This document shows positions 33,482 to 41,656 of a DNA stretch of 51,317 nucleotides, in pieces. Position numbers and translations under genes: made by a program. The notes under the pieces were generated by a model. That model saw only the letters and a program-made list of their open reading frames with translations, did not search any database and was not told where the DNA came from. The first letter of the stretch is position 1, and every line of letters starts with the position of its first letter. Origin of the DNA: Polyangiaceae bacterium (lineage in GTDB: Bacteria; Myxococcota_A; Polyangia; Polyangiales; Polyangiaceae). The DNA is taken from NCBI GenBank assembly GCA_025453595.1, contig JALOQB010000021.1:1-51317 (forward strand). Direction: 5' to 3'.

Positions 33482-35591
33482 ATGCAACGTCATCCCTGGG
33501 GTCACCTCCTTGCGGCGCACCTCGTACCGTCCCTGCTCTCTTCCTGCACCGGGGTGCCGCCCGCAGTCACCCCCGGGGCCGCTGCCCCTGTGGCCTCGAC
33601 CTCTGCATCGGCGGGTCCTGTGGCCGCCGCAGAGCCACAGGAGCTGGGCCCTGACACGACCGCCGGCCCGCCCGGGATCGAGCCCTGGTCGCCCCTCCTT
33701 GGTGCCCAGCCCGAGGTGATCCACGAGCCTCGGTTGTTCCGCGCGGCGCCCACGGATCAAGGAGTGCTGGTGCTGGCCCGTTCCCGGGTGGAGGGCCAGG
33801 GGTGCGCGTGGAACGCGGCCCCGGACGAGGGCTGCACGGGCTTCTTCTTCGCCCCCTGGAAGGACGGCAAGGGGTCGCCGGCGCGGTTCCCGGTGGGCGT
33901 CGTGGGGGCGTTTGCCCCGGTGAAGGTCTCGCGCAACTGGGACTGGATCTGGCCAGGAAAGCAGGGGGCTTACGCCCTGCTGAGCGAGGGAAAGGAGCAG
34001 ACCCTGGGGGTGCTGGATGGGCGTTCGGAGAGGGTCTTCAAGCTGCAGGCCAGCGTGCGCGTCGAGCAGATCGTCGAGACCGCCAGGGGGCCGGTGGCGC
34101 TCTGGCATGCCGGGGGCGTTGTCTCGGCGCCGCTGGTGCTGAGCGGCGCCATCGCCACGCTGGGGAAGCCCACGATGCACCGGATCCAGGTGGTGACCAC
34201 GGCGCAGCAGGCCCGGGACGTGCTTGCGGCGAAGAGGGCGCCGGCGGTCGAGTGGGCAGCGATCCCCAACATGAACGACAGCGGCGAGCTGGACACGGCC
34301 TTCCTGCTCACCTGGAGCGAGGCGATCCCACCGGAAAAGGGCTCGGCCCGGGTGTCCGTCGCCGAGCGCCGGGAGGTGGCGCGTCGTGGCCTGAGGTGCG
34401 GCTTCTCGGCCTCCCGCGGGGTCGATGACCCGAGCGTGGTCAAGCGCATCATGGTGCAGCGCACCCGGCGCGAAGGCGTGGCGGAAGGCCCCCCGCGGGA
34501 GATCGCCCGGGGCGAGGAGGGGCAACCGGCGCGAGGAGGGGCAACCGGCGCCGCTGCTGCGGCTCGAGGCGCGACCCAAGGTGCGCGAGCGCCTCGTCGG
34601 AGAGCAGGAGCGCGTCGACCTGCCGGTCGGGCTGCGCGCCGCGCCAGAGCAGGAGATCGTCTCGGCAGGCTACGACCCCCGGAGCAAGGAGGGCGTCGTG
34701 GTGCTGGACCAGGCCGGGGAGCTGGTGGCGCAGCGGATCGACCCGCTGGGCAAGGGGCTGGGGGCGCCGAGCCGGGTCGGCGCCGCGCGCTCCGTGGAGC
34801 GGCGTGCCACCTTGATCCGTGGGAGCTGGATGGTGCCGGTGAACCGGGGTCAGTCCGTGCTGGTCCTCTCTGGCCCCCAGGCTGGCACCGAGATCCTGGC
34901 GGAGGCCGAGGAGGAGCCGCTCCGCGCCATGACCAGGACCCGCTCGCTCCTCGTCGACTCCCCCGGCGAGCCTTCGTTGCTGAACGAGCTGGAGACGGAC
35001 CCGGGCTCTTACGATGGCCAGACGTTGCTCCTGCGGGGGCGGCTCGGGAAGGGGGGCAAGAAGATCCTGCTCGACGAGTCGTTCCCGCTGCCCCTCGGGG
35101 AGGGGGCGATGGCCCTGGAGGATGGCTCGCTCGCCCTCTTCGGTCGCTTTGAGCCGGCCCCCGATGACCCGCCGTTCATGAACACCATGCGTCGCTCCTG
35201 GCGCACCTTGATCCCCCCGAAGGGAGAGCCCAAAACCGAGGACTTCGAGGGCGATTCGCGCGTCCTGGAGGTGTTTCACGACCACGTGTTGCTGCACCGC
35301 CCTTCCCCGGAAGAACCCTGGCTGGCCACCTGGCTACGCTCGGGAAAAACCATCGCGCTGGATGGCTCCGAGAAGCGAACCGTGGACGAATTCTCCCCGC
35401 TGCACGGCGGCACCCTCGCGTTCCTTTCCTCGCCTGCGCCCCCGGTGCCCTCGCCACCCTGGAAGACCACCCCGGGCCAGTGCGTCGATGCGCTCCCGGT
35501 GGGCCCTCGCACCAGGCTCCTGCTCTGCTACCAGCCCTCCGGCGCTCAGGGCTGGAGGCACACCGCAGGCGTCCGGGTCCTGCGCTTCTGA
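33482..35591 (+). pseudogene. Lipoprotein gene broken by a 19-bp tandem duplication
   Basis: One gene read in two frames. The first part (33482 to about 34530) starts with a signal peptide and lipobox (PSLLSSC) and runs to REIARGEEGQP. The second part continues in another frame from about 34531 as APLLRLEARPKVRERLVGEQ to a stop at 35591 after RTRLLLCYQ. Between them lies an exact 19-bp direct duplication. Removing one copy gives a single frame of about 696 residues. Both halves have high GC3, so the break is recent or an assembly error. No domain is recognised; the protein is a long, mostly beta-rich surface lipoprotein. It could instead be phase-variable. A piece of this gene is copied at 38132-38172. 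Confidence 0.8.
34512..34549. repeat. Exact 19-bp tandem duplication causing a frameshift
   Basis: Two adjacent perfect copies (34512-34530 and 34531-34549), each beginning GCGAGGAGGGGCAACC. Since 19 is 18 plus 1, the second copy moves the reading frame by one. Confidence 0.95.
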
Positions 35592-35601
35592 GCAGGCCGT
35601 G

Positions 35602-35745
35602 CCCGTCGAGCATCGAGAACGGGTAGGCGATGGCCGCGGTACCCCCCGAGATCTCTGCCGATCAGGTTCTCGTCTCGCGCCTTCGGAGGGGAAGGGTATC
35701 TTGTGACCCTTGTGCTGGATCAGCGAGAAAAGGCCTGGAGCCGGG
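35602..35745 (-). pseudogene. Decayed fragment of the oxidoreductase gene's 3' end
   Basis: The plus-strand stretch matches the 3' end of the oxidoreductase at 38177-38440. CCCGTCGAGCATCG is identical in both (35602-35615 and 38177-38190). From 35630 the sequence matches 38331 onward, with about 30 of 34 bases identical after the C-run and continued but weaker match to about 35745. Relative to the intact gene, 126 bp between the two blocks are missing, and the C-run is two bases shorter. It cannot be translated through. The last codons of the broken lipoprotein gene abut it directly. Confidence 0.82.
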
Positions 35746-35780
35746 GCCTTGGGGCCAGGGGGCCGTGCTAGGGTCGCGCC

Positions 35781-37004
35781 ATGGCTGCGCCGTCCATGAC
35801 CGCGGTCGCGAGGTTGCACCGCGCGCTCGACGCGTTGTTGCCGGTGATCGACATCCTTGACGGTCCTATCGACGGACCCGAGCCGCCGGGCTGGTGCGAG
35901 GCGCGAGGCTGGGGAGGGTTCTTGCTTTCCCTCGATCCGTTGGAGCTCAAACGATGCGAGGTGGAGGGGCTGGCGGCGGCGCTGCCGTCGCTGGCCGGCG
36001 CGCCCGTGAGCCTGGTGGCGCTGGGCGAGGCGGTGACGCGGGCCTGCGAGCTGCCGGCGCTGCGCCGTCCGCTGGCGCCGCCGCGGGCCGCGCTGCGAGC
36101 GGTGGGCGAGCGCAAGGGGAGGCAGCTGGCGATGATCCTGGGGGCGATCGCGCCGATGGCAGAGCGGGCCTCGCGCATCGTCGATGTGGGGGCTGGCGCC
36201 GGCCACCTCACGCGGCTGGTGGCCGAGCTATTCGAGCGGGACGCGCTGGGTATCGACCGCGACGAGGCGCTGCTGCGGCGGGCCGCGGGGCTGCAGGATG
36301 CCCGCGAGCGGCAGGCTGGCGCCCTGCGAGCGCGCTTCGAGCGCGTCGATGCCTGCCGCGAGCCGCTGCTGCTGCGCGGGGGCGATCTGGCGGTGGGGCT
36401 GCATGCCTGCGGGACCGTGGGCGATCTGCTGGCGCAGGCGGCTGCGGGCGCCGGCTGCGGGGCGGCGCTGATCTCGTGCTGCTTCCAGAAGATCCCGGGG
36501 CCGGTGCGCGAGCCTCTGTCGCGGGCAGGCTCGGCGCTGCGGCTGCAAAAAGCCTCGCTGGGCCTGGCCAACCTGACCTCGCGGCCCGAGGGCGTCGAGG
36601 ACAGCATCGAGCAGACGCTGGCCGCGCGGCAGGCGCGCCATGCGCTCTTCTTGCTGCTGCGAAGCCGGGGCCTCGACCTCGCCCCGGGGGAGGCGATGCG
36701 CGGCATCAACCGCCGCCGGGCCCACAAGGGGCTGGTCGAGCTGGCGGGCCATGCGCTGCGGCTACGGGGGCTTGAGCCGGCCACCGAGGACGAGCTGCGC
36801 TTCCATGAGCTCGAGGGCGCCCGGCAGCACGAGCACATGCGGCGGCTGGCGCTGCCCAGGCACATGCTCTCGCGGCTGGTCGAGGTCCTGATCGTGCTCG
36901 ACCGCGCCGCCTGCCTCGAGGAAGCCGGCCTTGACGTGCAGGTGCAGACCTTCTGTGACCAGGCCGATTCGCCCCGCAACACCTGCATCCTGGCGGCCCC
37001 CTGA
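35781..37004 (+). CDS. SAM-dependent methyltransferase, METTL25/RRNAD1-like
   Basis: 407 residues. The SAM-binding motif I is IVDVGAGAGHLTRLVAELF (about 133-150), preceded by GERKGRQLAMI. A second conserved element, VGLHACGTVGDLLAQAA followed by ISCCFQKI (about 213-240), matches the Methyltransf_32 type (human METTL25, RRNAD1), which carries GLHTCGDL there. The C-terminus (IVLDRAACLEEAGLDVQV) closes the fold. The substrate is unknown, though relatives are suspected RNA- or protein-methylating enzymes. It starts 35 bp after the oxidoreductase vestige and lies in the rearranged block with the Rpn gene. Confidence 0.85.
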   Translation: MAAPSMTAVARLHRALDALLPVIDILDGPIDGPEPPGWCEARGWGGFLLSLDPLELKRCEVEGLAAALPSLAGAPVSLVALGEAVTRACELPALRRPLAPPRAALRAVGERKGRQLAMILGAIAPMAERASRIVDVGAGAGHLTRLVAELFERDALGIDRDEALLRRAAGLQDARERQAGALRARFERVDACREPLLLRGGDLAVGLHACGTVGDLLAQAAAGAGCGAALISCCFQKIPGPVREPLSRAGSALRLQKASLGLANLTSRPEGVEDSIEQTLAARQARHALFLLLRSRGLDLAPGEAMRGINRRRAHKGLVELAGHALRLRGLEPATEDELRFHELEGARQHEHMRRLALPRHMLSRLVEVLIVLDRAACLEEAGLDVQVQTFCDQADSPRNTCILAAP

Positions 37005-37126
37005 GCGGCGCCTCCGCGGTGGCGGACCGTCACCTGAAGCTGGCGGTCTCGCCACCTCGACCCCGCAGCTTCTTCGACAAAACAGGCCCTCGACCGCTGG
37101 CACAGGGGGTGCGTGGTAGCCTGGTC

Positions 37127-38068
37127 ATGATGGCGTTCGGAGACCTCAAGAACGATTTTCTCTTTCACCACATCTTCGGCGAACACCCGGGCCTCACCAT
37201 CGCCCTCCTCAACGACCTCCTCGACCGCCAGGGGCCCGCTCGCATCGTCTCGCTCTCCCCGCTCCCCCCCGAGCAGAGGCCCCCGCTCGCGGGCGCCAAG
37301 CTGTCGATTCTTGACCTGAAGGCCCGGGATCAGAGCGGGAAGATCTTTGTGATCGAGGTGCAGGTGCTACCGATGGCGGGCTTCGTCAACCGCATCGTCT
37401 TCAACGCCTGCCGCGCCTACGACAGCCAGCTCAAGGAGGGCCAGGGGTACCACGAGCTTGCGCCGGTGATCGGCGTTTCGATCTGCGACTTCCTGCTGTG
37501 GCCCGACGAGGGGCAGGACCGAGCGGGGCAGCCGAGGGTGCCGCTGGTGAGCCACTGGAAGATGAAGGAAAAGCTGGGTGCGACCAACGAGATGGAGCAG
37601 GTGTCGTACGTGTTTGTGGAGCTGCCGAAGGTGCCCGAGGAGGGCCCGCTGAAGACGGCGGCGGAGCGGTGGGCGTGGCTGTTTCGCAGCGGGTCGAAGC
37701 TGCCGTCGCTGCCGCAGGAGCTGAGCGCCGAGCAGAGGGAGGCGATGGCGCTGGCGGACCGTACGAGGTGGAGCGAGGCGAAGACAGACGCATACCGGCG
37801 CGCGCTGGACGAGGTGATGCAGGCGCGGCAGCTGGCCAGCGAGGCCGAGGCACGCGGAGAAGCCCGCGGAGAAGCCCGCGGAGAAGCCCGCGGAGAAGCC
37901 CGAGGCAGGGAGGCCGGGTTGAGGGGTGCGGTGGAGGACCTGTGCGAGGTGCTGGGGGTCGTGCCGAGCGAGGAGCAGAAGAGGAGGATGGCAAACCTGG
38001 ACGTGGCAGGCCTCGCGGCGCTGCGCGAGCACCTCAAGCAGCACCGTCGGCTGCCTGGATGGGATTGA
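37127..38068 (+). CDS. Rpn family recombination-promoting nuclease (PD-(D/E)XK), full-length RpnL
   Basis: 313 residues from ATG 37127; an upstream ATG at 37019 would add 36 residues of poor composition. The N-terminus AFGDLKNDFLFHHIFGEHPG and the nuclease core KLSILDLKARDQSGKIFVIEVQV, with the D...ExQ catalytic pair, define the PDDEXK_2/Rpn group. Typical phrases follow: NRIVFNACRAYDSQL, and VISV-like strands at IGVSICDF. The C-terminal region (about 205-313) is helical and carries ARGE repeats, then EDLCEVLGVVPSEEQKRRM. Family knowledge: such genes encode a toxic DNase and, from an internal start, a short inhibitor (RpnS), and act against phages. Flanked by the duplication scars. Confidence 0.9.
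   Translation: MMAFGDLKNDFLFHHIFGEHPGLTIALLNDLLDRQGPARIVSLSPLPPEQRPPLAGAKLSILDLKARDQSGKIFVIEVQVLPMAGFVNRIVFNACRAYDSQLKEGQGYHELAPVIGVSICDFLLWPDEGQDRAGQPRVPLVSHWKMKEKLGATNEMEQVSYVFVELPKVPEEGPLKTAAERWAWLFRSGSKLPSLPQELSAEQREAMALADRTRWSEAKTDAYRRALDEVMQARQLASEAEARGEARGEARGEARGEARGREAGLRGAVEDLCEVLGVVPSEEQKRRMANLDVAGLAALREHLKQHRRLPGWD
37745..38068 (+). CDS. Candidate internal RpnS antitoxin (in-frame, nested)
   Basis: An in-frame ATG at 37745 is preceded by AGAGGGAGGCG, a purine-rich ribosome site, and would give a 107-residue protein that is the C-terminal part of the Rpn protein, including the four-residue repeats. Other starts are GTG 37814 and ATG 37817. In studied Rpn systems the short form is translated separately and blocks the nuclease. 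The internal start here is inferred from sequence only. Confidence 0.5.
   Translation: MALADRTRWSEAKTDAYRRALDEVMQARQLASEAEARGEARGEARGEARGEARGREAGLRGAVEDLCEVLGVVPSEEQKRRMANLDVAGLAALREHLKQHRRLPGWD
37850..37897 (+). repeat. Four 12-bp units encoding ARGE repeats in the Rpn gene
   Basis: Units at 37850-37861, 37862-37873, 37874-37885 and 37886-37897, with the consensus GCCCGCGGAGAA; the first differs by one base. A degenerate fifth (GCCCGAGGC) follows. Each encodes Ala-Arg-Gly-Glu in a helix. Copy number of such units varies among strains in other Rpn genes. Confidence 0.93.
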
Positions 38069-38131
38069 TTCCGCGTCGCGCATCTCCGGATAACAACGCA
38101 CCAGGACCAGGGGATCGCCTGGGACCGGACC

Positions 38132-38172
38132 CCGATGACCCGCCGTTCAGGAACGCCTTGCGTCGCTGCCGG
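38132..38172 (+). pseudogene. Short fragment of the lipoprotein gene fused to the oxidoreductase 3' end
   Basis: Matches 35161-35201 in the lipoprotein gene at 36 of 41 positions (both begin CCGATGACCCGCCGTTCA). It contributes the stop codon and the last codons (ARRS) of the minus-strand oxidoreductase, so the original end of that gene has been replaced. Confidence 0.8.
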
Positions 38173-39664
38173 AGTTCCCGTCGAGCATCGCCGCCTGCGC
38201 CGCGTTGTAGCCGCAGGCACCGTGCACCCCGGTCCCCGGGTGCGCGTAGGATGAGCACAGGTAGAGCCCCGATACCGGCGTCCGGTAGCGGAAGTAGGGA
38301 AACACCGGGCGGAAGAAGAACTGGTGGGTGATGGCCGCGGTGCCCCCCCCGAGATCCCCGCCGATCAGGTTCTCGTTTTGCGCCTCCAGATCGGAAGGGT
38401 CGTGAATGACCCTTCCCTGGATCAGGGATCGAAAGCCCGGCGCGAGGGCCTCGATGCGGGCCTCGATGGCGTCGGCGAGGCGCTGGCGGTGGGCGGGCCA
38501 GCCGCCGGCGATGTGGGAGGGGGCGTGGGTGTAGATGTAGAGGGTGTGGGCGCCTTCCGGTGCGCGGGAGGGGTCGAGGAGGGACTGCTGACCGATGACC
38601 AGGTAAGGGTTCGAGGGGAGCTTGCCTGCGCGGACCTCGGCGGTGAAGCGGGCGAGGTCCTCGACGTCATCGCCGGCGTGGACGACGGCAGCCTGACGAG
38701 CCTCGGGGCAGCGCCAGGGGACCGGGCCCTGGAGCTCGAGGTCGAGCTTGAAGGTGCCCCATCCCTGGGGGAAGCGACGCATGGAGCGCTGGACCCGCGG
38801 GGGGACGAGTTCGGGAGGCAGGAGCCTGAGGAAGAGGGCCTGGGCGCTCACGTCGGCGAGCACGGCGCGGTGGGCCTGGTACTCCTGGCCATCGGAGGCG
38901 CGCACGGCGACGGCGCGGCCATCGCGCACCAAGACCTGCTCGACGCGGGTGTTGAGGAGCACCTTGCCGCCGCGGGCCTCGACGTAGGAGCGGAGGGCCT
39001 GGGTGATGGCGCCGGCGCCGCCCCGGGGGACCCCGAAGCCGGTGTCGCAGGCGAGGAGGGCGAGCATGACGCCCACGGCGGCGCCCGCGGGGTCGTCAGG
39101 GCCCACGTCGGCGTGGAGGCCAAGCCCGGGGATGACCCGGCGGGCGGCGTCGGTGGCGAAGCGCCCTTCTCCGAGGCCACGACCGCTCTGCAGGGCGAGG
39201 GAGGCGAAGGTGAGGAGGTTGTCGACGCCGAGGGTGAAGGCGGCGCCGACCGGGGCCGGCGTGGCCAGGAGCGCGGGCACCAGCGCGTCGCGGCACCGCT
39301 GGAACCAGCGCACCAGGCCGCGAAACCCCTCGCCGTCCTTGCCGAAGGTGCGGAGGATCTGCTCGTGGTCGCGGGCGAGGCTGGGGCACGAGCCGTCAGG
39401 GCCCGGGTGGGCGCTGTCGATGGCCCCGTGGAGCCAGGTGAGACCAGGGAGGTCAAGCCCGGTGAAGGCGGGGCTGATGGGGGCAAAAGGGAAGAAACCC
39501 GCGCCGAAGTCGTGGAGGAAGCCGGGGCGGGTGCCCGGGTAGCTGCGGCAGGCGCCCCCCAGGTGCGGCTGGGCCTCGAGGACGAGGACGGACCAGCCGG
39601 CCTTCGCCAGGTGAGCGGCAGCGGTGAGGCCGTTGGGGCCGGAGCCAATGACGATCGCGTCCAT
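38147..39664 (-). CDS. FAD-dependent oxidoreductase, PYROXD2/phytoene-desaturase-like
   Basis: 505 residues. The N-terminal FAD motif is IVIGSGPNGLTAAAHLAKAG with LVLEAQPHLGGACRS. The body shows the carotenoid-desaturase-type GGAGAITQALRSYVEARGGKVLLNTRVEQVLV (landmark only), WGTFKLDLEL, LYIYTHAP, and a C-terminal FAD signature VSGLYLCSSYAHPGTGVHGACGYNAAQAAM. The closest remembered class is the PYROXD2 group, not true phytoene desaturase, as no crt genes are near. The final 8 residues (NSGSDARRS region) lie in a stretch copied from the lipoprotein gene, so the C-terminus is secondarily altered. The FAD site is intact. Confidence 0.87.
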   Translation of the reverse strand: MDAIVIGSGPNGLTAAAHLAKAGWSVLVLEAQPHLGGACRSYPGTRPGFLHDFGAGFFPFAPISPAFTGLDLPGLTWLHGAIDSAHPGPDGSCPSLARDHEQILRTFGKDGEGFRGLVRWFQRCRDALVPALLATPAPVGAAFTLGVDNLLTFASLALQSGRGLGEGRFATDAARRVIPGLGLHADVGPDDPAGAAVGVMLALLACDTGFGVPRGGAGAITQALRSYVEARGGKVLLNTRVEQVLVRDGRAVAVRASDGQEYQAHRAVLADVSAQALFLRLLPPELVPPRVQRSMRRFPQGWGTFKLDLELQGPVPWRCPEARQAAVVHAGDDVEDLARFTAEVRAGKLPSNPYLVIGQQSLLDPSRAPEGAHTLYIYTHAPSHIAGGWPAHRQRLADAIEARIEALAPGFRSLIQGRVIHDPSDLEAQNENLIGGDLGGGTAAITHQFFFRPVFPYFRYRTPVSGLYLCSSYAHPGTGVHGACGYNAAQAAMLDGNSGSDARRS

Positions 39665-39703
39665 GGACGCGGAACCTGGCTCTGGCCCCGCAGGGCCGCA
39701 AGC

Positions 39704-40897
39704 TCAGCCCTTGCGAGCGACGCCGCCGGGGGCCGGGGGCGACACGTTCCCGGCCTGCTGGGCGGCCTGGGCGAGCTGCTGCTGCTGCTGCTGGAGGAAC
39801 TGGGCGACGGCGCGGCTGCGCTCGATGGCGAACTGCTTGACCTCGCGGTCCTGGGAGCCGGCGAGGGCGTTGAGCAGCTTGGTGACCTTGTCGATCTGGC
39901 GGCTCTGGAAGAGGGCCTCGAAGTAGTTGTGAGCGAGCCGCACGTCGCGGGCCATCTTGGCCTCGTGGGGCTGGAGCAGCCGGATCACCTCGTCGAGCTG
40001 GTTGTTCTGCCCGTACAGCGCGGAGAGGCAGAGGAGGGCGAGGGGGTCGTTGGTGTTGGTCTCGACCGCGCGCTTGGCCCAGCGGATGGCCTGCTCGCGG
40101 CCCTCCTCTTGCTCGGCGTAGAAGCCCTGGATCGCGATGAACGGGGCGGCGCGGCCCTTGTTCTTCTCGCCCCCGGCGATCTTCTCGACCTCCTTGATGG
40201 CGGCCTCTTCTCCGTCCTTCTCGCGGACCTGGAAGAACAGGTAACCCCAGGCATCGACCGCGTTGGGCTCGATATCGATGGCCTTGAGGGTCATCGCCCG
40301 CTGCGCCGCCTCGTCGTTCTTCTGCTTGTACAGCTTCGCCAGGTGGAGCGAAGGGTACGGGTTGGTCTTCATGATGTTCTGAGCGCCCTTGAGGGTGCTC
40401 TCGGCCTTGTCGAACTTCTCGAGCTGCATCTGGGTCACGCCCAGCGCCAGCCAGTCGTCGCCCACCAGGCCGCCCTTGGCCACGATCTTGGCCAGCACCG
40501 TCTCGGCCTTCTCGTACCGGTTGTACTTGAGGAGCTCCTGGGCGTACATCCGGGCCCGGTTCAGGTCATCGGGCGCCTCTTGCCAGTGCTTGTCCAGGCC
40601 CGCCAGCAGGTCTTCGAGGCCGATGGCGATCGGGCGCCCCTGGTCGTCCTGGACCTGCACCGCCGGCCCGTTGAACCCGAGGAGCTGCCACATCTGCTCC
40701 TGGGTGATGACGACCGGACCCTGCTGGAGCTTGTCCACCAGCTCGTCCGTGGGCTTGGACAGCGGCATCACCACCAGGGCGTTGCCGGGGATTCCGTTGG
40801 GGAAGGACTGGACAGGGGCGACGATCGCCGCGCCGCCGGTCAGGGTGAGGGACGACGCCTGGGATGCGCCGTTGTTGCCGTTCGCCGGTTGAGTCAT
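39704..40897 (-). CDS. Tetratricopeptide-repeat protein
   Basis: 397 residues, no signal peptide. After a variable N-terminus of about 125 residues come TPR-type helix pairs: ARMYAQELLKYNRYEKAETVLAKIV, DDWLALGVTQMQLEKFDKAESTLKGA, PYPSLHLAKLYKQKNDEAAQRAMTL, NAVDAWGYLFFQVREKDGEEAAIKE and NDPLALLCLSALYGQNNQLDEVIRL. A poly-Gln run (QQQQQQLAQAAQQAG) is near the C-terminus. Probably a cytoplasmic scaffold. It is 39 bp upstream of the oxidoreductase on the same strand, so perhaps co-transcribed. Confidence 0.87.
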   Translation of the reverse strand: MTQPANGNNGASQASSLTLTGGAAIVAPVQSFPNGIPGNALVVMPLSKPTDELVDKLQQGPVVITQEQMWQLLGFNGPAVQVQDDQGRPIAIGLEDLLAGLDKHWQEAPDDLNRARMYAQELLKYNRYEKAETVLAKIVAKGGLVGDDWLALGVTQMQLEKFDKAESTLKGAQNIMKTNPYPSLHLAKLYKQKNDEAAQRAMTLKAIDIEPNAVDAWGYLFFQVREKDGEEAAIKEVEKIAGGEKNKGRAAPFIAIQGFYAEQEEGREQAIRWAKRAVETNTNDPLALLCLSALYGQNNQLDEVIRLLQPHEAKMARDVRLAHNYFEALFQSRQIDKVTKLLNALAGSQDREVKQFAIERSRAVAQFLQQQQQQLAQAAQQAGNVSPPAPGGVARKG

Positions 40898-41008
40898 GGG
40901 TTTCTCGGGCTGAAGGTTACGAGGGCCGGCAGCCTAGCACCTCGGCGCCCGGACGGTGCATCTTCGTTAACCCCGACCAGCGCCTTCCCGGCGGCCGCTC
41001 GGTGAGGC

Positions 41009-41575
41009 TCAGGGGGGGGGCGGCGCGCCGTAATCCGCGTTGTTGTTGCCCCCGTCATCGGGGCCTGCATCCGGCGGCGGTGACCCATATTCGGCCATGT
41101 TGCCGCCGTCATCGTCGGGGCCTGCATCGGGCGGGGGCGCGCCGTACTCGGCCATGTTGCCGCCGTCGTCGTCGGGCCCCGCGTCCGGGGTGTTGCCGGC
41201 GCTGTTGGCCCCGGAGGACCCGGCGGCGCTGCCGCCTGCGCCAGCGCTCCCGGCGGTCGACCCCCCCGCGCCGCTGCTCCCGCCGGCGTTGCCGCTGCCC
41301 CCCGCGCCGCTGGTGCCGGCGGAGGTGCCGCCCGTGGTGCCGGTCTGGCCTGTCCTGGAGCCATCCTTGTCGTCGCTGCAGGCGGCCAGGGCGAGGGTGG
41401 CGGTGAACGCGAAGGCCGCGGCCCGGTGCAGGCGCTGGGGCGATGCCGGGATGGTGCGGCTGGCGAGGTTCGCCTCCTGCAGGTCATGGGTGCAGAAGGG
41501 GCAGACCGCCTCGGCGGCGCGCACGTGGCGTCGGCACCCGGGGCAAGGGACAAGGGGGTGATACATGAGCCCCAT
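41009..41575 (-). CDS. Zinc-ribbon membrane protein with Gly-rich linker and acidic C-terminal repeats
   Basis: 188 residues from ATG 41575; ATG 41566 also fits. The N-terminus has CPGC-x11-CPFC, a zinc ribbon. A hydrophobic helix (AAAFAFTATLALAAC, about 52-66) follows, ending in Cys as a lipobox would, although the preceding cytoplasmic domain makes lipid modification unlikely. Then a Gly/Ser/Ala linker (to about 130) and three acidic repeats DAGPDDDGGNMAEYG. I do not recognise a family; this zinc-ribbon plus helix plus linker plan recurs in myxobacteria. Divergent from the FGE-like lipoprotein gene. Confidence 0.75.
   Translation of the reverse strand: MGLMYHPLVPCPGCRRHVRAAEAVCPFCTHDLQEANLASRTIPASPQRLHRAAAFAFTATLALAACSDDKDGSRTGQTGTTGGTSAGTSGAGGSGNAGGSSGAGGSTAGSAGAGGSAAGSSGANSAGNTPDAGPDDDGGNMAEYGAPPPDAGPDDDGGNMAEYGSPPPDAGPDDGGNNNADYGAPPPP
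41012..41185. repeat. Three tandem repeats of about 57 bp in the acidic tail
   Basis: Three units of 19, 19 and 20 codons read on the minus strand as DAGPDDDGGNMAEYGAPPP, the same with S for A, and a more diverged last copy. The first two are nearly identical in DNA. Confidence 0.85.
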
Positions 41576-41656
41576 GGGACCGCCCGGCCGCCGGCCCGTC
41601 AAGGCAGCGTGAAATTGGGCCCATGTTGCGCCGGGTTCTTACGATCGGCGCCGCAC

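Noticed and set aside
37850-37897. CRISPR-like short repeats
   Set aside because: Twelve-bp units with no spacers, in frame within the Rpn gene.
35781-38068. Insertion sequence carrying the methyltransferase and Rpn genes
   Set aside because: No terminal inverted repeats, target-site duplication or transposase of a known IS family; the boundaries are partial gene copies instead.
38324-41005. A long plus-strand open frame over the oxidoreductase and TPR genes
   Set aside because: Composition is shadow-like (Gly/Glu/Leu/His runs); the minus-strand genes have clear motifs.
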